Below are positions 47,385-56,156 of a DNA stretch of 64,000 bases, piece by piece. The position numbers and the translations under genes are program-made. Position 1 is the first letter of the stretch. Each line of letters opens with the position of its first letter. A model generated the notes under the pieces. That model did no database searches. It was not told the origin of the DNA and worked only from the letters and a program-made list of their open reading frames with translations. The stretch comes from Prodigiosinella aquatilis. Lineage in GTDB: Bacteria; Pseudomonadota; Gammaproteobacteria; Enterobacterales; Enterobacteriaceae. The stretch covers positions 3,844,001 through 3,908,000 of the forward strand of contig CP128857.1 in NCBI GenBank assembly GCA_030388725.1, written 5' to 3'.

Positions 47385-48812
47385 TTAAGACAAATTCACG
47401 ACGACCGGACGGTGTTCAACCGTAGCCATCTGCGTTTGTGTATGTTCACCAAACCAGGCGATATGCTGGTGTAAATTGACCACTTCGCCGATCACCAGCA
47501 AAGCCGGCGTCGGAGCTTGCTGCGCCAGTTGTTCCAATGTCTGCAGTGTGCCGATCAGCACCTGCTGATCACGTCGTGTACCACGACTAATCACCGCCAC
47601 GGGCGTTGTCGCCTCACGTCCGTGAGTAATCAACTGATGGCTGATCTCCGCTGCCTTGACCGTTCCCATATAGATCGCCAAAGTCTGACGCCCACAAGCT
47701 AGTGCCGACCAATCCAAAACATCACCATCAGGACGACAATGACCGGTGATGAACACGACGCTCTGGGCATAATCCCGATGCGTCAGCGGAATACCGGCAT
47801 ACGCTGTTGCTCCCGCTGCCGCCGTAATTCCCGGCACCACCTGAAATGGAATCCCTGCTCGTGCCACATATTGCAACTCTTCGCCACCACGACCAAACAT
47901 GAACGGATCGCCACCTTTCAGACGCACGACACGTTTCCCCTGCTGCGCCAACGTGACGAGCAGTTGATTAATCTCTTCCTGAGGTAGCAGATGTGCACTA
48001 GCACGCTTACCGACACAGATGCGTTCCGCATCCCGGCGTACCAGTTCCAATACATCCGAACTGACCAGATGGTCATACAGCACCGCATCAGCCTGCTGGA
48101 TCAATTGTAAACCGCGGAGTGTGAGTAACCCCGCATCCCCCGGACCGGCACCAACCAACGCTACTTCGCCCTGTACTGACTGAGGCTGTTCGAGCTGCTG
48201 CTGTAGCTCCTGCTCTGCCTGCGCCAATTGTCCGGCGGCGATTAAACTGGCAAAGCGTCCGTTGAAAATACGCTCCCAGAAACGCCTGCGCTCTGTTATC
48301 GATTGCAAACGCTGTTTGATTCGGGTACGCCAACTACCCGCCAATTGAGCCATTTGCCCCAAGCTGGAGGGTAATAACGCTTCCAATTTTTCGCGCAACA
48401 TCCGTGCCAGCACCGGTGCTTGTCCACCAGAAGAGATCGCTACCAGCAAAGGAGAACGGTCGACCAACGAAGGGAAAATAAACGAGCATTTTGGCTGATC
48501 ATCTACCACGTTAACCAACAACTGACGCCGATTGGCGGCATCAAATACCACCGCGTTCAGTTCGGTATCATCAGTCGCCGCGATGACCAGAAAAACACCG
48601 TCTAACTGCAATGGCGTAAACTCCTGGGCAATCCAAGCGATCTTTCCCGTCTGCTGCTGCACACTAAGTGGCTCACACAATGCCTTAGCCACCACTTTTA
48701 CTTCGGCGCCAGCACGTTGAAGCAGTTCAATTTTACGCGTTGCCACTTCGCCGCCACCGACGACAAGTACGGGGCGATGCCGGAGATCAGCGAATAAAGG
48801 AAGATAGTTCAC
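47385..48812 (-). CDS. cysG: Siroheme synthase, trifunctional
   Basis: A 475-residue bifunctional polypeptide that makes siroheme, the prosthetic group of sulfite reductase (CysI), from uroporphyrinogen III. The N-terminal ~215 residues are the NAD-dependent dehydrogenase/ferrochelatase (PVLVVGGGEVATRKIELL). The C-terminal part is the SAM-dependent uroporphyrinogen methyltransferase (VALVGAGPGDAGLLTLRGL, VRLKGGDPFMFGRGGEEL, VVPGITAA). A GTG at 48812 is chosen: AAAGG lies five bases ahead and MNYLPLFADL matches family starts; the open frame reaches a TTG 24 bases upstream. Being first of cysG-D-N-C ties cofactor supply to the pathway. In E. coli cysG is near nirBD, so the location differs. Confidence 0.95.
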   Translation of the reverse strand: MNYLPLFADLRHRPVLVVGGGEVATRKIELLQRAGAEVKVVAKALCEPLSVQQQTGKIAWIAQEFTPLQLDGVFLVIAATDDTELNAVVFDAANRRQLLVNVVDDQPKCSFIFPSLVDRSPLLVAISSGGQAPVLARMLREKLEALLPSSLGQMAQLAGSWRTRIKQRLQSITERRRFWERIFNGRFASLIAAGQLAQAEQELQQQLEQPQSVQGEVALVGAGPGDAGLLTLRGLQLIQQADAVLYDHLVSSDVLELVRRDAERICVGKRASAHLLPQEEINQLLVTLAQQGKRVVRLKGGDPFMFGRGGEELQYVARAGIPFQVVPGITAAAGATAYAGIPLTHRDYAQSVVFITGHCRPDGDVLDWSALACGRQTLAIYMGTVKAAEISHQLITHGREATTPVAVISRGTRRDQQVLIGTLQTLEQLAQQAPTPALLVIGEVVNLHQHIAWFGEHTQTQMATVEHRPVVVNLS

Positions 48813-49189
48813 AGAGGCCTTTACTAAGCTAAACAAATCATAAAGTGACTATAAAGTGTATGGGGAAGGGTTATGAAATGCCGAATTAGAATGATAAGTT
48901 CCGTAATGGAATAACGAGTTATTAAAAACAGAACAAAAAGCCTAATAACTGTTTATATTATCCCTTAATTACACTGCATTTATTGTTGAACAATATAGCA
49001 TTTTTCTGATTCAACATTTTTCACGCTTACATCAAAAACAGTGTGCGTTTATTTACATCAAAATAGATCTCCGCTTTCACGGAGATCACGGAAACAGCAA
49101 GAATCACCACATAAAAGTGATTACTACAACAAAAAGATTAACCGTCAAAAGCACATTTACTGACAACAGTAGTCAAGCCGAGATAGCGT
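48813..49189. other. cysG upstream region and cysH downstream region
   Basis: About 375 bp, AT-rich in its left part, without a gene. It should contain the cysG-D-N-C promoter and CysB activator sites, but CysB sites are too degenerate to mark by eye. A terminator-like hairpin for the cysJIH operon lies at 49055-49087. Confidence 0.5.
49055..49087 (-). terminator. Terminator of cysJ-cysI-cysH
   Basis: On the minus strand GATCTCCG (49080-49087) pairs with CGGAGATC (49066-49073), loop TGAAAG, followed by TATTTT. It starts about 100 bp after the cysH stop. Confidence 0.65.
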
Positions 49190-49924
49190 TCAGCCTTCGT
49201 GCAGCCCGCACTCTCGCTTAAGGCCGAAAAAACGGGTTTCCTCTTCACTCATACCTGGCTCCCATTTACGAGTAGTATGTGTATCGCCTACCGACAAATA
49301 GCCTTGATCCCACAGCGGATGATAGCTCAGGTCGTTTTCTTTCAGATACTGATAAACTTGCCGATTATCCCAGTCAATAATCGGCAAGAGCTTGAACACA
49401 CCACGCTGCACCGCCAATACCGGTAGATGACCACGACTGCCAGACTGCTCACGACGCAACCCGGCAAACCAGCTCTGCGCCTGTAGTTCCTTAAGGGCAC
49501 GATTCATCGGTTCAACCTTGTTGATGTGATTATACTGCTCAATACCTTTCACACCCTGCTCCCACAGTTTGCCATAGCGAGCTTCCTGCCAGGCTGGAGA
49601 GAATTCCGCACGATAGACATGCAGATTCAGATTGAGCCGCTCCGTCAGGTTATCGATAAACTGATAGGTTTCCGGAAACAGGTACCCGGTATCCGTCAGG
49701 ATAACCGGGATATCTGGACGCTGCTGAGTCACCAGATGCAGACACACTGCCGCCTGAATGCCAAAACTGGAGGAGAGCACAAAATTACCCGGCAGATTTT
49801 CCAGTGCCCAGGCTACTCGCTCATGTGCCGATAGTAATTCAAGTTGGCCGTTTATCACCACCAACGCGGCAGACTGTTCCGAATGTGGCAAAACGTTAAG
49901 CGCCGCCAGATCAAACGTAGACAT
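49190..49924 (-). CDS. cysH: Phosphoadenosine phosphosulfate (PAPS) reductase
   Basis: A 244-residue thioredoxin-dependent enzyme reducing PAPS to sulfite. The PP-loop region is LSSSFGIQAAVCLHLV, the substrate block ILTDTGYLFPETYQF, and the C-terminal catalytic cysteine lies in KRECGLHEG. The length and both ends match E. coli CysH. It is the last gene of cysJ-I-H, 12 bp after cysI. Confidence 0.97.
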   Translation of the reverse strand: MSTFDLAALNVLPHSEQSAALVVINGQLELLSAHERVAWALENLPGNFVLSSSFGIQAAVCLHLVTQQRPDIPVILTDTGYLFPETYQFIDNLTERLNLNLHVYRAEFSPAWQEARYGKLWEQGVKGIEQYNHINKVEPMNRALKELQAQSWFAGLRREQSGSRGHLPVLAVQRGVFKLLPIIDWDNRQVYQYLKENDLSYHPLWDQGYLSVGDTHTTRKWEPGMSEEETRFFGLKRECGLHEG

Positions 49925-49936
49925 CAGGCTCTCCTG

Positions 49937-51652
49937 TCAGTCATAAAAATCACGAGCTGGGTCCAGCACCGGTTTAACAATGTTGGTGCGGATCGTAAAA
50001 TCGCCGAAGCCTTCCCTGTCATGACGCTCTTTGGCCCAACGGCCAATCAATTGATCAATATCACTGAGGATTTCCGCTTCGGTAATATTCTCCCGATACA
50101 TACGTGGAATTCGCGTACCTTCCCGATTCCCACCAATATGCAGGTTATAACGGCCAATCGCTTTACCCACCAGTCCAATTTCCGCCAGTAAAGAACGACC
50201 ACAGCCATTGGGGCAGCCAGTTACCCGCAAAACGATATGTTCATCAGCCACACCATGTTGCTGCATTACCGCTTCCACTTTAGTGACAAACTCGGGAAGG
50301 AAACGTTCAGCTTCCGCCATCGCCAGCGGGCAGGTTGGCAGCGACACGCACGCCATTGAATTCTTACGCTGCTCACTGATCGCATCATCCATCAGCCCAT
50401 ATTGCCGGGCTAATGTTTCAATGCTGGCCTTATCCCGTGACAATACACCAGCCACAATCAGATTCTGATTGGCTGTCAGACGAAAATCTCCCTTATGAAT
50501 TTTGGCAATCTCGGCGATACCGGTTTTCAGCGGACGTCCCGGATAATCCAGGATGCGGCCATTCTCAATAAACAGTGTTAAATGCCATTTATTGTCAATA
50601 CCTTTTGTCCAGCCGATACGATCACCACGTCCGGTGAATTCATACGGACGTACCGTTCCGAACATTACACCCGACCGACGCTCTACTTCTTGTTTGAAAA
50701 TATCTACGCCAACCCGCTCCAGAGTGTATTTGGTTTTGGCGTTTTTACGATTAGTGCGATTGCCCCAGTCACGTTGAGTGGTTACCACAGCTTCAGCCAC
50801 CGCCAACGTCTGCTCCACAGGGATGTAACCCAGTTCGCTGGCGGTACGCGGATAGGTCGCTTTATCACCGTGAGCGATGGATAATCCCCCGCCCACCAGT
50901 ACGTTAAAGCCCACCAGGCGACCATTGTCGGCAATAGCAACGAAGTTCAGGTCGTTAGCATGCAGATCCACATCATTCTGTGGTGGAATGACTACCGTGG
51001 TTTTAAATTTACGCGGCAAATAAGCCGGACCGAGAATCGGCTCTTCGTCCGTAGTGGCTACTTTTTCCTGATCGAGCCAAATTTCAGCATAGGCGCGAGT
51101 ACGCGGTAACAGATGCTCTGAGATCTTTTTCGCCCATTCATAAGCCTGCTGGTGCAGTTCAGACTCTACCGGGTTAGAGGTACACAATACATTACGGTTA
51201 ACATCATTGGCGGTAGCCAGTGAATCCAGCCCCACATCGTGTAATACCTGGTGAGCCGATTTCAACTTCGATTTCAGAATACCGTGAAACTGAAACGTCT
51301 GCCGGTTAGTGATACGAATGCTACCGTACAGCGTCTCCTCCGCAGCAAATTTATCAATGCCCAGCCACTGCTCAGGCGTCATTACCCCACCGGGTAGACG
51401 GCAACGCAGCATCATGGCATGCCGTGGTTCCAGTTTCTGTTCAGCCCGCTCGGCACGAATATCACGGTCATCCTGCTGATACATACCATGAAAACGGATC
51501 AGCAAAAAATTATCGCCGTTAAAACCGCCAGTCAGGCCGTCGTTTAAATCTTCAGCTATGGTGCCACGCAGAAAATTACTTTCCAGCTTCAGACGTTCGG
51601 CATCAGCCAGTTTACCTTCTACCACCAGAGGGCCAGGATGTTTATCGCTCAT
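49937..51652 (-). CDS. cysI: Sulfite reductase hemoprotein subunit
   Basis: A 571-residue siroheme and 4Fe-4S enzyme that reduces sulfite to sulfide in a six-electron step. The cluster/siroheme cysteines appear as CVSLPTCPLA and VTGCPNGCGRS near the C-terminus. Two ferredoxin-like nitrite/sulfite reductase repeats are recognisable (LRCRLPGGVMTPEQWLGID; NLIVAGV). Its start overlaps the cysJ stop by one base (TAATG), so the subunits are coupled in translation. CysG upstream supplies the siroheme. Confidence 0.97.
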   Translation of the reverse strand: MSDKHPGPLVVEGKLADAERLKLESNFLRGTIAEDLNDGLTGGFNGDNFLLIRFHGMYQQDDRDIRAERAEQKLEPRHAMMLRCRLPGGVMTPEQWLGIDKFAAEETLYGSIRITNRQTFQFHGILKSKLKSAHQVLHDVGLDSLATANDVNRNVLCTSNPVESELHQQAYEWAKKISEHLLPRTRAYAEIWLDQEKVATTDEEPILGPAYLPRKFKTTVVIPPQNDVDLHANDLNFVAIADNGRLVGFNVLVGGGLSIAHGDKATYPRTASELGYIPVEQTLAVAEAVVTTQRDWGNRTNRKNAKTKYTLERVGVDIFKQEVERRSGVMFGTVRPYEFTGRGDRIGWTKGIDNKWHLTLFIENGRILDYPGRPLKTGIAEIAKIHKGDFRLTANQNLIVAGVLSRDKASIETLARQYGLMDDAISEQRKNSMACVSLPTCPLAMAEAERFLPEFVTKVEAVMQQHGVADEHIVLRVTGCPNGCGRSLLAEIGLVGKAIGRYNLHIGGNREGTRIPRMYRENITEAEILSDIDQLIGRWAKERHDREGFGDFTIRTNIVKPVLDPARDFYD

Positions 51653-53472
51653 TAGTACACATCTCGCTGATAACGCCGCTCAAGGCGCAGTTCACTTAAA
51701 AATTCATCTGCCAGCTCGGTATCCATGCCACCGTGTGCCGCCACCACATCCAATAATGCCCTTTCGACATCTTTCGCCATATGATTAGCATCGCCACAAA
51801 CGTAAATATGTGCACCATCCTGAATCCAGCGCCACACTTCAGCGCCTTTTTCGCGGATCCGGTCCTGCACATAAATTTTGTGCGGCTGATCACGTGACCA
51901 GGCTAGATCGACATCGGTCAGCAAGCCATCTTTCACATAGCGTTGCCACTCCACCTGATACAGAAAATCTTCGGTAAAGTGCGGGTTACCAAAAAACAGC
52001 CAGTTTTTACCCTTGGCACCCGCGGCTTCCCGTTGTTGCATAAAGGCACGAAATGGTGCAATTCCGGTTCCGGGGCCAATCATGATAACGGGTACCTCTG
52101 GATTGGTTGGCAGACGGAAATTGTCATTGCGTTCAATGAAAACACGTATTTCGTCATCTTCACCAAGCCGATCTGCCAGATAACCAGAAGCACCACCTAT
52201 GCGGTGACGCCCTTCATAATCATAGCGAACTACCCCAACGGTGATATGTGCTTCATTGCCAACCTCTTCCTGTGAAGAAGCGATAGAGTACAAGCGTGGC
52301 GTCAATGGACGCAGTAACGCTATTAACTGCTCTGCCGTTAGTTCTGTCGGGGCTTCGCGTACCATATCAACCAGCGGCGTCTGCTGTGCGTACTGTTGTA
52401 GCACGGCCTTTTCCGCCACCAGTCCCAACAGTTTTTCACTACGTGACCAGGCGGCATATTTTTCCACAATCGGTGCCGTGTTCTGGGTCAATTCAAAATG
52501 ACAACGCAACGCTTGCGATAACGGCACGGTCTCCCCCGACACCACCACGGGTTCGTCACCTTTCAACCACAGTAAATCCAATAATTCCTGCACCAGCGCC
52601 GGATCATTTTCATACCAGACACCGAGGGCATCACCAGGCTGATAACGCAACCCGGATTCCCCCAAATCGATTTCGATATGGCGGATATCCTTTTCAGAAG
52701 CGCGCCCAGTAATGACTTGATTCACCGACAAAGAGGCCACCAGCGGTGCCTCCTTGGTATATGGGCTACTGACAATAGTATTAGCCGTTGAACTGACTGC
52801 TGTCGGCGCGGTTACCCTGCTCTGAGCCGACAATCGAGGCTGAATCGTGTCCACCAACTGGCGACGCCACTGCTCCGCCTGCGACTGATATTCCATATCC
52901 GCATCAACACGCTCCAACAAACGCTCGGCACCCAGTTCCGCCAAACGGCGGTCGAAATCTTTGCCAGCCTTGCTGAAAAATTCATAAGACGTATCGCCCA
53001 GACCAAATACCGCAAACGCTGTACCGGTAAGTTGGGGAGCTTTTTTCGAAAACAAAAATTTATACAACCCCACCGCCTCTTCCGGCGGTTCTCCTTCACC
53101 CTGGGTAGACGTTACCAACAGCAGCAGCGTTTCCTGCGCAATCTGTTTGAATTTGTAATCACCGGCATTGACCAGCGTCACCGGCAGGTTGGCGGCCAAT
53201 AAATCATCGCGCACCTGTTCAGCCACGCGTCGGGCATTACCTGTCTGAGAAGCTGAAATCAGCGTGATTATCTGCGGTGGTGCGGAAGCAATAGTCGCAC
53301 TGTTCGTAATATCCGTTGTTGTCACTCCGGATTGCTGCTGCGCTATCCCCCAAAAATAACCGGACAACCAGGACAGTTGCATTGGTGATAAATCACCAGT
53401 TGCCGCCTGCAAGCGCGAAAGTTGCTCCGTACTCAACGGGAGCAACGAAGTCGGGGAAACCGAAGTTGTCAT
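51652..53472 (-). CDS. cysJ: Sulfite reductase flavoprotein subunit
   Basis: A 606-residue flavoprotein passing NADPH electrons to CysI. The domain order is a flavodoxin-like FMN domain (~60-205, LISASQTGNARRVAEQ, TSTQGEGEPPEEAV), an FAD/connecting domain (~240-450, RLYSIASSQEEV) and an NADP-binding domain (~470-606, MIGPGTGIAPFRAFMQQR, HIYVCGDANHMAKDV), ending in the family's RYQRDVY. The ATG at 53472 (MTTSVSP) matches the E. coli start; a 12-residue-longer in-frame start lies upstream. It is the first gene of cysJ-I-H. Confidence 0.96.
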   Translation of the reverse strand: MTTSVSPTSLLPLSTEQLSRLQAATGDLSPMQLSWLSGYFWGIAQQQSGVTTTDITNSATIASAPPQIITLISASQTGNARRVAEQVRDDLLAANLPVTLVNAGDYKFKQIAQETLLLLVTSTQGEGEPPEEAVGLYKFLFSKKAPQLTGTAFAVFGLGDTSYEFFSKAGKDFDRRLAELGAERLLERVDADMEYQSQAEQWRRQLVDTIQPRLSAQSRVTAPTAVSSTANTIVSSPYTKEAPLVASLSVNQVITGRASEKDIRHIEIDLGESGLRYQPGDALGVWYENDPALVQELLDLLWLKGDEPVVVSGETVPLSQALRCHFELTQNTAPIVEKYAAWSRSEKLLGLVAEKAVLQQYAQQTPLVDMVREAPTELTAEQLIALLRPLTPRLYSIASSQEEVGNEAHITVGVVRYDYEGRHRIGGASGYLADRLGEDDEIRVFIERNDNFRLPTNPEVPVIMIGPGTGIAPFRAFMQQREAAGAKGKNWLFFGNPHFTEDFLYQVEWQRYVKDGLLTDVDLAWSRDQPHKIYVQDRIREKGAEVWRWIQDGAHIYVCGDANHMAKDVERALLDVVAAHGGMDTELADEFLSELRLERRYQRDVY

Positions 53473-53825
53473 CGTGATATCTGTATCCTTGTTCTGGTCG
53501 GCCGGCACTCATGCAGATTGAGCGAGATAAAAATCGAATAGGGTATAAGGTAACCATCCGCATGGTAACAATTAAAGAAATGATGGACATATCAAATAAC
53601 CAAAACGACTAAATGGTTTTTTTGATAGAAACTACCACTAAAAGTGGTATGTCGCATCCATAGCAAAATATCTCATTCATACTTTAGCTACAGAAAATAT
53701 GCCTCTATGTTCACAATTAAGCAGTGAAAATCACTATTCACGCTTACTTACTGGGGAGAAATAGCACAACAGACAACTTTCCGGTAGTATGCGTCGGTTT
53801 TTCAGGCCATAAGAGATTTACCGCC
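53473..53825. other. Spacer between divergent cysJ and queD
   Basis: About 350 bp that must hold the cysJIH promoter (CysB-activated in E. coli) and the queD promoter. The most notable element is a 17-bp perfect palindrome at 53633-53649. No gene or riboswitch structure is evident. Confidence 0.5.
53633..53649. repeat. Perfect palindrome TACCACT-AAA-AGTGGTA
   Basis: A 7-bp stem with a 3-nt spacer lies about 160 bp upstream of cysJ and 177 bp upstream of queD. It is too short-looped to be a strong terminator without a T-run, so a dimeric regulator site is possible. The cognate protein is unknown. Confidence 0.4.
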
Positions 53826-54203
53826 ATGCCAACCACACTGTTCAAAGATTTTCAGTTTGAAGCTGCACATCGTCTTCCCCATGTTCCTGCCGGACACAAA
53901 TGCGGCCGCCTGCATGGACACTCATTTATCGTCCGACTGGAAATTACTGGCGAAGTCGGCGCGTATACCGGCTGGGTAATGGATTTCGCCGAGCTGAAAG
54001 CAGCATTTAAACCAGTATGGGAACAGTTGGATCACCACTATCTGAATGAGATTCCCGGTCTGGAAAACCCGACCAGTGAAGTATTGGCCCAGTGGATCTG
54101 GCAGCAGATGAAATCATCACTGCCGGAACTGAGTGCAGTCATGGTTAAAGAAACCTGCACCGCGGGCTGTATCTATCGGGGTGAAGGCATCAATAACGCC
54201 TGA
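53826..54203 (+). CDS. queD: 6-carboxy-5,6,7,8-tetrahydropterin synthase
   Basis: A 125-residue enzyme of queuosine synthesis, turning dihydroneopterin triphosphate into carboxytetrahydropterin. The zinc histidines lie in FEAAHRLPH and GRLHGHSF, and the catalytic Cys in GHKCGRLHGH. The ATG at 53826 (MPTTLFKDFQ) matches E. coli QueD. The same frame is open for about 100 bp further upstream, but that extension lacks homology. It converges on queE with only nine bases between stop codons. Confidence 0.95.
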   Translation: MPTTLFKDFQFEAAHRLPHVPAGHKCGRLHGHSFIVRLEITGEVGAYTGWVMDFAELKAAFKPVWEQLDHHYLNEIPGLENPTSEVLAQWIWQQMKSSLPELSAVMVKETCTAGCIYRGEGINNA

Positions 54204-54212
54204 ATCCGGGCA

Positions 54213-54884
54213 TCAGGCAATATTGAGATATTTGTGGGTCTGCATCGATAACCGCCAGTTGCGGGCAATACAGGTTTCAATGCACAGCCGGGTAGCATCC
54301 TCTTTCTGACTAATGGGCTGCAAAGCGACAATACGGGATTTATCGTCAGTCAGGCGGGCCAGCAGTATATCCAGCGCGGCGATATCCCGCTCCCGCGCGA
54401 CTGGATGTTTGATTTCATCGGCACGCAGCAACGCCTGATCGATAACCACCATACCACCGCGCATATTCACTTTCGGCGAGACAGTGACCCAACATTTCGG
54501 CGAACAGCGCACTTCGTGTGTGCCGCTGGTTTCAATCTGTGTGCTGAATCCCTGCCGCTCCAACGCTTGTGTCAGCGGTGTCAGATCGTGGATACAGGGT
54601 TCTCCGCCGGTAATCACCACATGCCGAGCGGTATAGCCCAGTTTACTGATCTGTAACAGGATATCATTCACGCTGGCTTCACCCCAGGCGTCACTCTCCT
54701 GGGTTTTTACCAAGACTTCATCCAGCGGAATCTGTCGAACCGCCAACATATCCCAGGTATGTTTGGTATCACACCAACTGCACCCCACCGGGCAGCCCTG
54801 TAGACGGATGAATACCGCTGGCACACCAGTAAAGTAACCTTCACCCTGTAGGGTCTGGAACATTTCGTTAATCGGGTACAGCAT
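54213..54884 (-). CDS. queE: 7-carboxy-7-deazaguanine synthase
   Basis: A 223-residue radical-SAM enzyme that converts carboxytetrahydropterin (the QueD product) to carboxydeazaguanine. The cluster motif is CPVGCSWC (CxxxCxxC), preceded by NEMFQTLQGEGYFTGVPAVFIRLQG and followed by TGGEPCIHDLTPL for SAM binding. It converges with queD, so the two consecutive steps of queuosine synthesis sit tail to tail. Confidence 0.96.
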   Translation of the reverse strand: MLYPINEMFQTLQGEGYFTGVPAVFIRLQGCPVGCSWCDTKHTWDMLAVRQIPLDEVLVKTQESDAWGEASVNDILLQISKLGYTARHVVITGGEPCIHDLTPLTQALERQGFSTQIETSGTHEVRCSPKCWVTVSPKVNMRGGMVVIDQALLRADEIKHPVARERDIAALDILLARLTDDKSRIVALQPISQKEDATRLCIETCIARNWRLSMQTHKYLNIA

Positions 54885-54944
54885 CGTGTTTCATTATTCC
54901 TTCTGGCTAAATCCGCATTATCACCGATAGCGGATAACAATCAT

Positions 54945-54976
54945 AAAAAAACGGGCTTCCAACCACGAAAGCCCGT
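54945..54976 (-). terminator. Rho-independent terminator of the TRAP/GH105 operon
   Basis: On the minus strand ACGGGCTT pairs with AAGCCCGT (54969-54976 with 54951-54958), followed by six or seven T. It begins 22 bases after the GH105 stop. Confidence 0.88.
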
Positions 54977-54998
54977 ACAGAATAAGCCATGAGCCCAA

Positions 54999-56138
54999 TT
55001 ATAAATACACACGCAAATATTCAGACAGACACAAAATCGCCATCGCCTGGCCATACGGCATGGAAGTCAGCGGAATCTGGCGGTAATAGTCCAGGTCCTT
55101 GCCCATCGCGGTGCCGAAAGACACCTGTAGCAGCTCACCGTCACTATTTATATTGTTCACCACACCACGAATCGCCTTTTCAGCCACGACAGAGTAGCGT
55201 TTATCAATGTAACGCTTACGCACTGCCTTCAGAATACCGTAGGCAAACCCGGCGGTAGCGGAGCTTTCCAGATAGGAATTCGGGTCATCCAACAAGGTGT
55301 GCCACAGGCCGCTGTCATCCTGATATTTCTCCAGCGCCTCAACCTGGTTTTCCAGTACCTGAATCAGAAAACGACGGGTTGCATTGTGTGCTGGCAGGTC
55401 AAGCAGTTCGATAAATTCCGGGATGACAATCGTCAGCCAACTGTTACCACGTGCCCAACGCGCCTCGGCAAAATTATGACTACCCGCGAATGTCCAGCCG
55501 TGGAACCATAGCCCGCTCTGGCGATCCATCAAATACTGCACATGTAACAGAAACTGATAAGTCGCTTCCTCAACGAATTCAGGGCGGTTGAGCAATTTAC
55601 CGATTTTGGCCAGCGGCAACACACTCATCATCAGCGTATCGTCCCACAGTTGATCGGTATTTTCACTGTTATACACAATATGTTGCAGGCCGTTTTTATG
55701 GGTGCGCGGCATGTCGTACATCACCCACTCAGCCCAACGCTCAAGGTAAGGTAGCCAACGGCTGTCACCCGTTTCTTCATAGCGATAGGCCAGCGTCAGA
55801 AACGGACAAACAGTATTGACGTTCTTGGTCGGCGTGCCTTCCTCCAAACGAGCGGTAAACCAGTCATCAATGATGGTCCGCATCTGTTCATCACCAGTCT
55901 GACGATAATATTGATAAATACCATACAACCCGATGCCATGCGTCCATTCCCAGCCAGCCCAGCCTTTGGTATCAATGACACGCCCATCATCCAGTCGCAG
56001 CAAAAACTCCCCGGTTTTGTCCTCGATATTGATCAGATTATTGGTAATACGACAAATCAGCGCTTTCAGACCATCACGTGAAATAAAGTATGCAGGCTGG
56101 CACAACAGCGGACTGTGTTTTACAGGAAAGACGTTCAT
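54999..56138 (-). CDS. GH105 unsaturated rhamnogalacturonyl hydrolase (RhiN/YteR-like)
   Basis: A 379-residue cytoplasmic enzyme with an alpha6/alpha6 barrel, of the family that removes unsaturated galacturonate from the non-reducing end of rhamnogalacturonan lyase products. Family blocks are GWEWTHGIGLYGIYQYY, NTDQLWDDTLMMSVLPLAKIG (with the Asp proposed to be catalytic in YteR), HGWTFAGSHNFAEARWARGNSW and ESSATAGFAYGILKAV. No signal peptide is seen. It is the last gene of a dctP-dctQ-dctM operon, 18 bp after dctM, which suggests the TRAP system imports its substrate. Dickeya has a different, RhiT-linked enzyme RhiN; this copy may be a paralogue. Substrate is inference. Confidence 0.88.
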   Translation of the reverse strand: MNVFPVKHSPLLCQPAYFISRDGLKALICRITNNLINIEDKTGEFLLRLDDGRVIDTKGWAGWEWTHGIGLYGIYQYYRQTGDEQMRTIIDDWFTARLEEGTPTKNVNTVCPFLTLAYRYEETGDSRWLPYLERWAEWVMYDMPRTHKNGLQHIVYNSENTDQLWDDTLMMSVLPLAKIGKLLNRPEFVEEATYQFLLHVQYLMDRQSGLWFHGWTFAGSHNFAEARWARGNSWLTIVIPEFIELLDLPAHNATRRFLIQVLENQVEALEKYQDDSGLWHTLLDDPNSYLESSATAGFAYGILKAVRKRYIDKRYSVVAEKAIRGVVNNINSDGELLQVSFGTAMGKDLDYYRQIPLTSMPYGQAMAILCLSEYLRVYL

Positions 56139-56156
56139 AGCGTTCCTCGAATTCGA

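Noticed and set aside
44396..53826. A CRISPR array or cas genes near the cys cluster, where E. coli has them
   Set aside because: No repeat-spacer pattern is present and no cas gene is recognisable; the cys genes are contiguous.
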